A stretch of 64,000 bases of DNA. Origin: Cohnella algarum. Its GTDB lineage: Bacteria > Bacillota > Bacilli > Paenibacillales > Paenibacillaceae. The notes beneath the pieces were generated by a model that was given only the letters and a program-made list of their open reading frames with translations, did no database searches and was not told the DNA's origin. The DNA is taken from NCBI RefSeq assembly GCF_016937515.1, contig NZ_JAFHKM010000002.1, positions 1,173,001 to 1,237,000 on the forward strand, read 5' to 3'. Position 1 is the stretch's first letter. Each line of letters starts with the position of its first letter. The translations under genes were made by a program, and so were the position numbers. This document shows positions 49,912 through 58,308 of the stretch, in pieces.

Positions 49912-51789
49912 ATGTCGTTGCTTCCGCCCCATCGATTGCTGCGGAACAAGCCTTTTGTCTTTTTTACCCTTATTTTATTATTAAAAAGCTGCGTGGCCTG
50001 GTTCGTCATCTTCGACAACGGGCCCTCGTGGCGGACGGTGTTGACGGAAATTCCGTTTTTCTGGATTTTGTTTTGCCTGATCGAATGGTTTTCCCGCAAA
50101 CATAAGCTTGTGTGGTATTTGGTCGTCAATTTGTTCGTCACGATTATTCTATTTTCCGTGTTTATGTATTACAAGTATTACGGCGTTATCGCGACCTACC
50201 ACGCCCTGGAGCAGGTCAATCAGGTGACGGCGGTCAGCAACAGCGTGTTCTCGTTGATGGACCCTTATTACGTGCTCATTTTTATCGACGTCGTCATTAT
50301 CGGCATCATGCTGTTCTCGAGCAAAAAGGTGCAAAACTGGAAGCAGATGAGCGCGCGGCGGGAAAGCCGCAAAGTCATTACCGCGTTGTTCGTTTTGTCC
50401 GTATTTTTGTGCCTGTTCAACATCCTGCCGAACCGCGCGAGCATGAACGAGCGGACGAAAGCGCAGGAAATGGGCATTCTCAACTACGAGCTCTATTCGA
50501 TTCTCGATCAGTCCGAAGAAGAAGTCGTGGACAAAAACGAGATCACCCAGGAAGCCATCAATGCCTTGAAAGGCGTTCAGCCGAGCCAGACTCCGGCGTT
50601 CGCGCAAGCGGCCGAGGGCAAAAACCTGATCATCATCCAGATGGAATCGTTCCAGAATTTCCTGATCGGCATGAAGCTTGACGGGCAGGAGATCACGCCG
50701 AATCTGAATCAGCTCGCGAAAGGAAATTTCTATTTCCCGAACTTTTATCAGATGGTGGGCCAAGGGAATACGTCCGACGCCGAATACGTCGTCAACACGT
50801 CCTTGTACATTCCGCCTCACGGCGCGGCGACGATGAATTACGTGGAAAAGGCGCTGCCGAGCTTGCCGAAGCTGCTGAGCTCGCACGGGTACGATACCGC
50901 TACGTTCCACACGAACGTCGTGGAGTTCTGGAACCGCGGAGAGCTGTACAAATCGGTAGGCTTCGACCGGTACTACGACAAGGAATTTTTCGGGACGGAG
51001 GACGAAATCTTTTTCGGGCCTTCGGACGACGTACTGTATGAAAAAACGGCCGCGGAGCTTGCGAAGATGGATGCGGCGGAAAAGCCGTTTTACGCCCATG
51101 TCATTTCGATGACCGCGCATCATCCGTTTACGATTCCGGAAGACAAGTACAGGATGGAGCTGCCGGAGCGCTTCGAAGGCACGTTCGTCGGGGACTACAT
51201 CCGTTCGCAAAACTATGCCGACTACGCCTTGGGCGAGTTCATCGCGGAGCTGAAGGCGAACGGCGTATGGGACAACAGCCTGATCCTGCTGTACGGCGAT
51301 CACCTCGGCCTGCCGATCTATTCGCTGGACAACGACGAGAAGGCGCTGATGGAGGAAATTTTCGGCCGTCCGTACGGATACACCGACATGATCAACATTC
51401 CGCTTATTGTCGCCTCGACCGGCATGACTTATCCGGCGGAATTCACGCAAACCGGCGGCCAGGTCGACGTGCTGCCGACCGTCGCCAACCTGCTCGGCGT
51501 ACCGCTTGACGGCCAGATCCATTTCGGCCAGGATCTGTTCAACTCGACGCAAAACTTGCTGCCGGAACGCTACTACCTGCCTTCGGGCTCGGTCATTGAC
51601 GGCAGCACCCTGTTTATCCCGGGAAGCGGCTACGAGGATGGCGTTCAGTATTCGCTGGAAGACGATTCGGTCGCCTCGAGCGGCATCACCGAAGATCAAT
51701 ACGAGCGCGCGCTCCAGCTGCTGCGCCTGTCGGACAGCTACGTGAAACAGCTTCCCGACAAGGATCCGCAAGCTTCGGACGAGGAATAG
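49912..51789 (+). CDS. LTA synthase / phosphoglycerol transferase family protein
   Basis: A 625-residue membrane enzyme of the LtaS/YflE/YqgS type that transfers glycerol phosphate from phosphatidylglycerol to growing lipoteichoic acid or its primer. Five N-terminal TM helices (residues ~15-165) precede an extracellular sulfatase-fold domain. Metal ligands are Glu245 (IIIQMESFQNF) and Asp463-His464 (LLYGDHLG). The nucleophile Thr287 lies in GQGNTSDAEYVVNTSLY. GGAAGGG precedes the ATG. B. subtilis has four paralogues, so polymerase or primase cannot be decided. Confidence 0.93.
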   Translation: MSLLPPHRLLRNKPFVFFTLILLLKSCVAWFVIFDNGPSWRTVLTEIPFFWILFCLIEWFSRKHKLVWYLVVNLFVTIILFSVFMYYKYYGVIATYHALEQVNQVTAVSNSVFSLMDPYYVLIFIDVVIIGIMLFSSKKVQNWKQMSARRESRKVITALFVLSVFLCLFNILPNRASMNERTKAQEMGILNYELYSILDQSEEEVVDKNEITQEAINALKGVQPSQTPAFAQAAEGKNLIIIQMESFQNFLIGMKLDGQEITPNLNQLAKGNFYFPNFYQMVGQGNTSDAEYVVNTSLYIPPHGAATMNYVEKALPSLPKLLSSHGYDTATFHTNVVEFWNRGELYKSVGFDRYYDKEFFGTEDEIFFGPSDDVLYEKTAAELAKMDAAEKPFYAHVISMTAHHPFTIPEDKYRMELPERFEGTFVGDYIRSQNYADYALGEFIAELKANGVWDNSLILLYGDHLGLPIYSLDNDEKALMEEIFGRPYGYTDMINIPLIVASTGMTYPAEFTQTGGQVDVLPTVANLLGVPLDGQIHFGQDLFNSTQNLLPERYYLPSGSVIDGSTLFIPGSGYEDGVQYSLEDDSVASSGITEDQYERALQLLRLSDSYVKQLPDKDPQASDEE

Positions 51790-51856
51790 GAGAAAGATTT
51801 TCTCGTTAAGCATCGGGCCTTGTTGGCCCCTTGCCTCCCCCCTTGCGTTAATCCAC

Positions 51857-51903
51857 CCCTGCCCCCACCTCCGTTCCGCCTGGCGGTGCGGGGGTATTTT
51901 TTT
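51857..51903 (+). terminator. terminator after the LTA-synthase-like gene
   Basis: CCCCTGCCCCCACC pairs with GGCGGTGCGGGGGT (one bulge), followed by seven T. The 52-nt repeat array begins about 20 nt downstream. Confidence 0.8.
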
Positions 51904-51926
51904 GCGATGCCGACCGCTCGATGGCC

Positions 51927-52700
51927 CATGTAGTGCACCGGGTGCACTTCTTTACGCTCGTTCGGCCGCTTCATGTTCGATGTAGTGCACCGGGTGCACT
52001 TCTTTACGCTCGTTCGGCCGCTTTATGCCCGATGTAGTGCACCGGGTGCACTTCTTTACGCTCGTTCGGCCGCTTTATGCCCGATGTAGTGCACCGGGTG
52101 CACTTCTTTGCGCCCGTTCGGCCGCTTCATGCCCGATGTAGTGCACCAGGTGCACTTCTTTACGCCCGTTCGGCCGCTTCATGCTCGATGTAGTGCACCG
52201 GGTGCACTTCTTTGCGCTCGTTCGGCCGCTTTATGTTCGATGTAGTGCACCAGGTACACTTCTTTGCGCTCGTTCGGCCGCTTCATGCTCGATGTAGTGC
52301 ACCAGGTACACTTCTTTGCGCCCGTTCGGCCGCTTTATGCTCGATGTAGTGCACCGGGTGCACTTCTTTGCGCTCGTTCGGCCGCTTTATGCCCGATGTA
52401 GTGCACCGGGTGCACTTCTTTGCGCTCGTTCGGCCGCTTTATGCCCGATGTAGTGCACCGGGTGCACTTCTTTGCGCTCGTTCGGCCGCTTCATGCCCGA
52501 TGTAGTGCACCAGGTGCACTTCTTTGCGCCCGGTCGGTCGCTTCATGCCCGATGAAGTGTACTGGGTACACCTCTTTACGTCCGTTTGACCGCTCGGTGC
52601 CTCATGTAGTCCGTCTAATCCCCTTCTCAGCACGCAAACACGCCCGTTCCCCCTCATGTAGTCCGCCCAGTCCCCTTCCAACGATCTCTCCGAACAACCG
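51927..52700. repeat. 52-nt tandem palindromic array, 15 units
   Basis: In the convergent gap before thrC, TAGTG recurs at 51931 and then every 52 nt to 52659 without indels. Each of the first 12 units begins GATGTAGTGCAC-CGG-GTGCACTTC, where AGTGCAC/GTGCACT is a 7-bp palindrome around a 3-nt centre, and goes on to CGTTCGGCCGCTT. Unit 13 has a variant palindrome (GTGTACTGGGTACAC). Units 14-15 keep CATGTAGT but lose the right arm. Period and unit head match the array at 24.9 kb. Confidence 0.95.
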
Positions 52701-52797
52701 TTCGCTTCGCCCGTCTCCGGATAAAGAAGACCGCCCCGCCAGACGAGTGGCGAAGCGGTCCGATATGGATGGCCGATTTCGTATGCGACGCGCATGC

Positions 52798-54189
52798 TCA
52801 ACCGTTATAAAAAGCCTCCAGCTCGCGCGCCACTTCCTCCAGGGAAGCGTCCACGACCTTCTGGCGCTGCGGCTTGTCGAACAGGCGCGCGATTTCATCC
52901 GGGAACGTCTGCTCGATCCCGCACAGCCGGATCGCCTCGTCGAACTTCGCCGGATGCGCGGTGGCGAGCGAGACGCAGATGACGTCGTCGTCGCTGCAAT
53001 TTTCCGCTGCCGCTACGCCGCAGGCGGAGTGAGGGTCGAGCAGATAGCCTTGCGCGTCGTGCTTTTTGATCGTTTCCAGGCACTCGGGCCCGTCAACGCC
53101 GTAAGCGTCGAACTCGATCTGCGCGATGGCGAGAAGATCGCGGGCAATGGCGATTTTTCCGTCGCGCTTGTACCCTTCCATCAGCTCGGCAACCTTGTCC
53201 GGATTTTCGCCTACGAGGTAGTACAGGTAGCGCTCGAAATTGCTGGCCACCTGGATATCCATCGAAGGGCTGTACGTGCTCTTGAATTCGCCCGGCGTAT
53301 AGATGCCTTCGCGAATGAACCGCTCCAGAATATTGTTCTCGTTCGTCGCGATGATCAGCTTATGAACCGGCAGCCCCATCCGTTTGGCGAGGTAACCCGC
53401 GAAGATGTCGCCGAAGTTCCCCGTGGGAACGCTGAACTCGACCGCGGCCGCGCCCGTTTGCTTCCGGACTTGAAAGTAAGCGTAAAAATAGTAGACCGTT
53501 TGCGCCAAAATCCGGACGAAATTGATCGAGTTGATCGCGGCCAGCCGGTTTTTCTGTTTAAATTCGAGGTCGGCGAACAAATCCTTGATCATGCCCTGGC
53601 AGTCGTCGAAATTGCCGTGAACCGACAAGTTGAGCACATTTTCGTCCTGGACGGTCGTCATCTGCAGTTCCTGCACTTTGCTCACTTTCCGGTGAGGGTG
53701 CAAAATGCAAATTTTGATGCCTTCCTTGCCCCGCACGCCCTCGATCGCGGAAGCCCCGGTGTCGCCCGAAGTCGCCCCGAGGATGTGGATTTTCAAATTC
53801 CGCTTGGCGGCAACGTACGAATAAAATTGGCCCATGAACTGAAGCGCGATATCTTTGAACGCGAACGTCGGTCCGTGGAACAGCTCCATCAGGTACAGAC
53901 GATCGTTCAGCTTGCGGACCGGGGTTACCTCGGGATGGCGGAACGATGCGTAGCTGGCCTGCACCATCGCCTTGAGGTCCTCCTGCGGTACTTCATCGTT
54001 CGTATAATAGGAGAAAATCTCCAGTACAAGCTCCTGGTAGCTCAGCGACTCCCATTCCTTCAGCTTGGCGGCGGAAACGACGGGAATTTCCTCCGGAACG
54101 AGCAGGCCGCCGTCGTTTCCGAGTCCCATCAGAAACGCGTCGATGAACCCGATTTTCCCGACGTTGCCGCGGGTACTGACATATTGCAT
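52798..54189 (-). CDS. thrC: threonine synthase
   Basis: Cytosolic PLP enzyme that converts O-phosphohomoserine to threonine. The product has 463 residues, of the longer ThrC type. It begins MQYVSTRGNVGKIGF, with PLP-lysine Lys112 in HGPTFAFKDIALQF, the phosphate-binding GATSGDTGASAIEG, and VPTGNFGDIFAGYLAKRMGLP. AAGGAGGAG before MQYVSTRG sets the start; the frame is open nine codons upstream. It is transcribed alone, and I found no T-box in the leader. Confidence 0.96.
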   Translation of the reverse strand: MQYVSTRGNVGKIGFIDAFLMGLGNDGGLLVPEEIPVVSAAKLKEWESLSYQELVLEIFSYYTNDEVPQEDLKAMVQASYASFRHPEVTPVRKLNDRLYLMELFHGPTFAFKDIALQFMGQFYSYVAAKRNLKIHILGATSGDTGASAIEGVRGKEGIKICILHPHRKVSKVQELQMTTVQDENVLNLSVHGNFDDCQGMIKDLFADLEFKQKNRLAAINSINFVRILAQTVYYFYAYFQVRKQTGAAAVEFSVPTGNFGDIFAGYLAKRMGLPVHKLIIATNENNILERFIREGIYTPGEFKSTYSPSMDIQVASNFERYLYYLVGENPDKVAELMEGYKRDGKIAIARDLLAIAQIEFDAYGVDGPECLETIKKHDAQGYLLDPHSACGVAAAENCSDDDVICVSLATAHPAKFDEAIRLCGIEQTFPDEIARLFDKPQRQKVVDASLEEVARELEAFYNG

Positions 54190-54383
54190 GAATGGCTCCT
54201 CCTTAGTGTGCAGCAAATAAAAACGTCTACCGCGTCCTTGAACGCGATGAAGCTTCGATATGTGAACGAAGCCGTCCGCCCGGGATCGGCTTCCTCGTAG
54301 GACTCCGGTCGCGAATACACTTTATTATCGCTTAACGTCCAGTCCGAATCAATGCGTTTAGGCGTATTTTCCGCTTCAATCGA

Positions 54384-54436
54384 CAAAAAAACCGCATGAT
54401 CCGAATCCTTTTCGCGCGTTTCGGATTATGGCGGTT
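54384..54436 (-). terminator. terminator of the Rrf2 (YwnA-like) gene
   Basis: On the minus strand AACCGC-ATAATCCGAA pairs with TTCGGATCAT-GCGGTT, followed by seven T. It separates the Rrf2 gene from thrC. Confidence 0.85.
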
Positions 54437-54475
54437 ATTCGGTTTCCAAATATGCGCAATCAACCCGTAAGCCAT

Positions 54476-54898
54476 CTAGATCCTTTGGGCGATGTCGAGA
54501 CTGATGTCGGCCATCGTCACTTTGGCCAATTCGTTCTCCATCGCAAGCTGCGCCCGGCCGAACGTCGTTTCGAGCGCTCCCTGAATGTTGCGGCCGACCG
54601 GACATGCCGGGTTCGGGTTCTCGTGCATGGAAAACAAGGCCTCCTGCTCGCCCTGAACGGCCCGATAGACATCGAGCAGCGTAATTTCGCTCATTTCCCG
54701 CGCGAGCCTCGCCCCCGCCACGCCCGCGCTCGTATGCACAAGCCCGGCTTTGTTCAGCATCCCCATGATGCGCCGGATGACGACCGGATTCGTATTGACG
54801 CTGTCGGCGATCGAATCCGAGGTCAGGCGCTGATCCTTGAACATGTCCAGCAAAGACAAAATATGAGCCGCCACGGAAAAACGGCTGCTGATCGTCAA
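54476..54898 (-). CDS. Rrf2-family transcriptional regulator (YwnA-like)
   Basis: A 140-residue winged-helix regulator with SSRFSVAAHILSLLDM, the HTH LTSDSIADSVNTNPVVIRRIMGMLNKAGLV, and HENPNPACPVGRNIQGAL, a segment diagnostic for the YwnA branch. It has only one Cys, so it is not an Fe-S IscR. The start is taken at TTG because GGAGG lies 8 nt before it; an ATG five codons upstream overlaps that ribosome site. The purT gene lies just upstream on the same strand. Confidence 0.88.
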   Translation of the reverse strand: MTISSRFSVAAHILSLLDMFKDQRLTSDSIADSVNTNPVVIRRIMGMLNKAGLVHTSAGVAGARLAREMSEITLLDVYRAVQGEQEALFSMHENPNPACPVGRNIQGALETTFGRAQLAMENELAKVTMADISLDIAQRI

Positions 54899-54922
54899 AT
54901 CTGCCACCTCCATTCGCCGAGC

Positions 54923-56083
54923 TCAGGCTTCTTCGACGCTTAATTTTCCGTGGGCTTCTCCGGCCCGCCTCCGCGCTTCTTCGACCGTTTCGGCCGTCGC
55001 CAGGGCGACCGCCACGCGGCGGCCGGCTTTCGTAACGGGCTTGCCGAACAAGCGGAGCTGGGTATCTTCGACCGCAAGCGCTTCTTCCGCTCCCGCAATG
55101 CGGTAGTCGCCAAGCTCGCGCTCCGCTTTCAGCGGACGGCTCGCGCCGCAGGCGGCCAATTTGATTTCCGGAATGGGCAAGCCGAGAATGGCCCGGACGT
55201 GCAGGGCGAACTCCGATAGATTCTGGCTGACCAGCGTCACGAGGCCGGTATCGTGCGGCCGCGGCGACACTTCGCTGAAATACACTTTGTCCCCGGACAA
55301 AAACAGCTCGACGCCGAACAGCCCCGACCCGCCAAGCTCATCCGTAATAATTCGGGCAATCCGTTTCGCTTCGGACAGCTGCGCTTCCGTCATCGCGTGC
55401 GGCTGCCACGATTCGATATAGTCGCCGTCCTGCTGAATATGGCCGATCGGCGGGCAAAACAACGTGCCGGAAGCCGACCGCACGGTCAGCAGCGTAATTT
55501 CCGATTCGAAGCGGATAAACTCTTCGACGATGACGCGGCCTTGCTGCACCCGCCCGCCTTCCATCGCGATTTTCCAGCTGTCGGCAATGCCCTCTTCCGA
55601 GCGGCATACGCTCTGGCCTTTGCCCGAGGAGCTCATCAGCGGCTTGACGACGCAGGGAAAGCCCATCTCGCGCACGGCGGCGGCGAACTCCTCGTACGTA
55701 TCGGCAAACCGGTAGCGGGCGGTCGGAAGCCCGAGCTTCTCGGCCGCGAGCCGCCGAATGCCTTCGCGGTCCATCGTAAGCCGGGCGGCACGGGCCGTCG
55801 GAATGACGCGATAGCCTTCCTCCTCCAGCTTGACCAGCTCCGATGTCGCGATCGCCTCGATTTCCGGGACGATGAGATCGGGATTTTCCTTCTCGACCAG
55901 CTCCCGCAGCGCCCGGGCGTCCAGCATATCGATCACATAGCTGCGATCGGCGACATGCATCGCCGGCGCGCCTTCGTAGCGGTCGACCGCCACCGTCTCC
56001 GCGCCCAATCGCTGCGCTTCGACGATCACTTCCTTGCCCAGTTCCCCGGAGCCGAGCAATAACAGCTTCTTCGTATGGTACAT
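54923..56083 (-). CDS. purT: formate-dependent phosphoribosylglycinamide formyltransferase
   Basis: ATP-grasp enzyme that formylates GAR with formate and ATP in purine synthesis, an alternative to the folate-dependent PurN. The product has 386 residues: N-terminal [26 protein letters not shown]-grasp core [15 protein letters not shown] and [19 protein letters not shown], and the metal site [14 protein letters not shown]. The start has only a weak purine tract. It is followed closely by the Rrf2 gene, which may be co-transcribed. Confidence 0.95.
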   Translation of the reverse strand: MYHTKKLLLLGSGELGKEVIVEAQRLGAETVAVDRYEGAPAMHVADRSYVIDMLDARALRELVEKENPDLIVPEIEAIATSELVKLEEEGYRVIPTARAARLTMDREGIRRLAAEKLGLPTARYRFADTYEEFAAAVREMGFPCVVKPLMSSSGKGQSVCRSEEGIADSWKIAMEGGRVQQGRVIVEEFIRFESEITLLTVRSASGTLFCPPIGHIQQDGDYIESWQPHAMTEAQLSEAKRIARIITDELGGSGLFGVELFLSGDKVYFSEVSPRPHDTGLVTLVSQNLSEFALHVRAILGLPIPEIKLAACGASRPLKAERELGDYRIAGAEEALAVEDTQLRLFGKPVTKAGRRVAVALATAETVEEARRRAGEAHGKLSVEEA

Positions 56084-56165
56084 CGCGTCGCAAGCCCCCT
56101 GCGATTCATTTGGATAAGCCCATTATACACGAAAAAGCGGCCCCCGGGCCGATCCCGAACCGACG

Positions 56166-56197
56166 AAAAAGAGCCCGGGATTTTTTCCCGAGGCTCT
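56166..56197 (-). terminator. intrinsic terminator on the minus strand upstream of purT
   Basis: On the minus strand GAGCCTCGGGA and TCCCGGGCTC form the stem, followed by TTTTTC. No recognised gene ends here except the 30-codon minus-strand frame just upstream, which lends that frame some support. Confidence 0.75.
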
Positions 56198-56203
56198 AAT
56201 GGG

Positions 56204-56296
56204 TTATTGTTGTCTCGCGATCAGTTCGTTATGCCGTTTGACGATGCTCTCCATGGCTTCGTCAAGGGTTTTCGGTATGAACGGCCGGTTTTTCAC
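56204..56296 (-). CDS. possible 30-residue peptide gene, unknown
   Basis: A GTG-started frame of 30 codons encodes KNRPFIPKTLDEAMESIVKR then HNELIARQQ, an amphipathic helix-like peptide. It ends seven bases before an intrinsic terminator. The ribosome site (AGGATGG, abutting GTG) is poor. It lies antisense to the leader of the DUF1540 gene. It could be a real small protein or the end of an antisense transcript. No family recognised. Confidence 0.35.
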   Translation of the reverse strand: MKNRPFIPKTLDEAMESIVKRHNELIARQQ

Positions 56297-56330
56297 CCAT
56301 CCTAAGAGGAGGATCGGAGGTGATCTGACG

Positions 56331-56486
56331 ATGGCCAAGGATGTGCTTTGCGAAGTGAACTCGTGCAAGTATTGGGCGGCAGGCAACCAATGCGCGGCAT
56401 CCTCGATTTACGTGGTGAACAACCGCGAACGGGACGCGCGCAATTCGGGCGAAACCGACTGCAAAACGTTCGAGCCGAAGATTTGA
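56331..56486 (+). CDS. DUF1540 small cysteine protein
   Basis: A 51-residue protein, MAKDVLCEVNSCKYWAAGNQ followed by CAASSIYVVNN. Cysteines sit at C7, C12, C21 and C43, the pattern of DUF1540, a probable small metal-binding domain common in Bacilli and Clostridia. GGAGGTGATC precedes the ATG. No neighbour suggests a role. Confidence 0.9.
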   Translation: MAKDVLCEVNSCKYWAAGNQCAASSIYVVNNRERDARNSGETDCKTFEPKI

Positions 56487-56711
56487 CGGACGGAAGCAGC
56501 CGCGGCGATACCGAGCCCCTAACCGCGCGAATCGCGAGCGCCGAAGTCTGACGGCAATCCTGTGCCGCCGACGATCTGGCAGCCCGAAAGCGGCCCGGAC
56601 TGGCTGCTTTTGGGCTGTTTCGCTTCTTTTTGCAGTATGCCCGTTGATGAGAACAATTATCAGAGAACGGAAAAATTTTTGCGAGAGCCGGAGTGAACGT
56701 TCCCGATCGGT

Positions 56712-57917
56712 TTATTTGCGGGCGGACGGCCGTTTGTTGTAGCCGCGCTCGCCGTACGGTTCGATTTTTTCCAGCCAAATTTCCTTCAGCACTTCAAGCT
56801 CGTCCTTGTACGGCTTCAAATCGGCGATGTTGTCCACATATTCCTCGCGCGGCTTGATCTGCTCCAAAATTTCGAACTCGAAATCGGCTTCTCCCAACTC
56901 GTTCCAATCCTGCTGCAGCTCCCGGTTGCTGAAATTGCCGAAATCGAGCATAAACCGGTCGCGGTTGAACGCGCCGTCAAGATCCATGCTGGCCCCGACG
57001 TACACTTTGCCGTTCGTCTTGCCGCGAATCTGGTACACGCCCATCTTGCGAAAGCTGTGCGCGTATTCGTTCGCGATTTCTTTTCTTTTCTGCTTGTCCA
57101 TCTTCGTGGCTCCTTTCGTTTTTGCCGGCGCCGGCGCGCGTTTGTCCGTCTTGACCCAGTACCGGCTTCCGTCCGGTTCCCGGTCCATGAATCCGTACTC
57201 GATCAAGTACCGGCGCAGCGTGACGTAATCTCCGAAACGGCGCTTCAGCACCTCGTTGACTTCCTTTTCGGCGTATTTCCGGCCCGGCTCGAACGATCCG
57301 ATCAAATGCTGCAAAATCGCCAGCTTCCGCTTTTCCTTTCGCGGAAATTCTGCGAGCGGACCGTCCGGGCCTTCCGGAAAATAGGCGCGGATCGTCTCCT
57401 CCTGCTCCCGCTCCGTCATCGCGTAGCGGTCGTCCGTCATCGTCGCCGCGGCGTGGACCGGAACGAACCGTCCGCGCCGATCCGCCTTCTCCTCCGCCAG
57501 CTCCATCGCGGCGACGAAAAGCTTGGCCTGCTTCGCCCGCTCCCGAAGCGCGAAACGATGATTCCGCACGGTGGAGGCGCTTCCGCCCAGCTCTCTTACG
57601 ATCTCGTTATCCGGCAGCCCCTGGCGAAAATAGCGGAGCATCGTTTTCTGCACGTCGGTCAGGCCGGTCGCCTTCTTGTCCAAGGCCAGCAGCACCTCGA
57701 ACATCGAGCCGTGCTCCGCCTCGACGTGACGTTCGGCGAATTTGGCCGCCTCGTACAATACGCCGTCCGACGGATAAACAATGCCCTTCACGAACCGCGC
57801 CCCGCAAACGAGACACGAATAAGCCTGTTCCGCCTCGCTCCATACGTATCCCCGTTTGATCTCTTCGATGGAGACATCCGGCAGGGATTCCGAAAACTCA
57901 AATTTTTTCATAGACAA
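56712..57917 (-). CDS. fusion: Cys/His N-domain, LuxR-like HTH, DUF2087, GIY-YIG
   Basis: A 401-residue protein with four parts. Residues 30-70 carry CLVCGARF and HVEAEH, a possible zinc site. Residues ~85-125 form a LuxR/sigma-4-like HTH (TDVQKTMLRYFRQGLPDNEIVRELGGSASTVRNHRFALR). Residues ~195-260 are DUF2087 (FPRKEKRKLAILQHLIGSF, YLIEYGFMDREPDGSRYWV). Residues ~280-390 are GIY-YIG (MGVYQIRGKTNGKVYVGAS, catalytic Arg in NRDRF, Glu in FEFEILEQI). AAAGGAG plus ATG at 57101 gives an internal start for the last part. The role is unknown; a nuclease-linked regulator is inference. Confidence 0.85.
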   Translation of the reverse strand: MSMKKFEFSESLPDVSIEEIKRGYVWSEAEQAYSCLVCGARFVKGIVYPSDGVLYEAAKFAERHVEAEHGSMFEVLLALDKKATGLTDVQKTMLRYFRQGLPDNEIVRELGGSASTVRNHRFALRERAKQAKLFVAAMELAEEKADRRGRFVPVHAAATMTDDRYAMTEREQEETIRAYFPEGPDGPLAEFPRKEKRKLAILQHLIGSFEPGRKYAEKEVNEVLKRRFGDYVTLRRYLIEYGFMDREPDGSRYWVKTDKRAPAPAKTKGATKMDKQKRKEIANEYAHSFRKMGVYQIRGKTNGKVYVGASMDLDGAFNRDRFMLDFGNFSNRELQQDWNELGEADFEFEILEQIKPREEYVDNIADLKPYKDELEVLKEIWLEKIEPYGERGYNKRPSARK

Positions 57918-58308
57918 ACCACCACATTATTTTATTATTTATGGACAATATAACCATAACGTTTGGTTATTTCAAGTTTTTCGTAAAAAAACGCCCCCGA
58001 CATAAAACGGGGTCGATCACTATCGGCCGCCGCAAAGTATGTGCATGGCGAGTTGAGACGGGCAGCCGCGACTCGATTCGATCCGCGGAAAGCCGAGCCG
58101 ACTTCCGGATTGGATGGGAGATGTCGCCGGAGAAACGTCTCCGCTGTCCGGGCGGCGCGCCGCCGCCCTGCAAAAAAAAAAAAAAAAAACGCACGGAATT
58201 CCGTACGGTTTGACGAACCTATGTTATTGCCGGCCCCGAACCCCGCCGTCTCCCCACGCGCCACGGCTGAGAAAACTTCGGGATCGCACGGCCGGCCGGC
58301 GAAAAGGC
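57918..58308. other. gap between the pirin gene and the HTH/GIY-YIG gene
   Basis: No gene is visible. The stretch contains the A18 tract and palindrome of the pirin terminator. Its AT-rich left end (57910-57980) probably holds the promoter of the HTH/GIY-YIG gene, but I see no clear hexamers. Confidence 0.5.
58172..58208 (-). terminator. terminator of the pirin gene with an 18-T tract
   Basis: On the minus strand CGTACGG-AATT-CCGTGCG (7 bp, one G-U) is followed by 18 consecutive T after a C-free junction. It lies about 100 nt downstream of the pirin stop. The long homopolymer is a likely site of length error in the sequence. Confidence 0.85.

Noticed and set aside
51927..52700. CRISPR array or repetitive surface-protein gene
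   Set aside because: No spacers, and a continuous frame through the units gives only repeats of the same peptide in several frames with no start, ribosome site or domain. A 52-nt period also changes frame every unit.
54190..54383. T-box or threonine attenuator upstream of thrC
   Set aside because: No AGGGTGG-ACCGCG T-box core and no Thr-rich leader peptide. A GAAGCC/GGCTTC hairpin is present but has no T-run.
58172..58189. A18 tract as a poly-A insertion scar
   Set aside because: It lies directly next to a perfect stem in the orientation expected for the pirin-gene terminator, and there are no target-site duplications or transposon remains.
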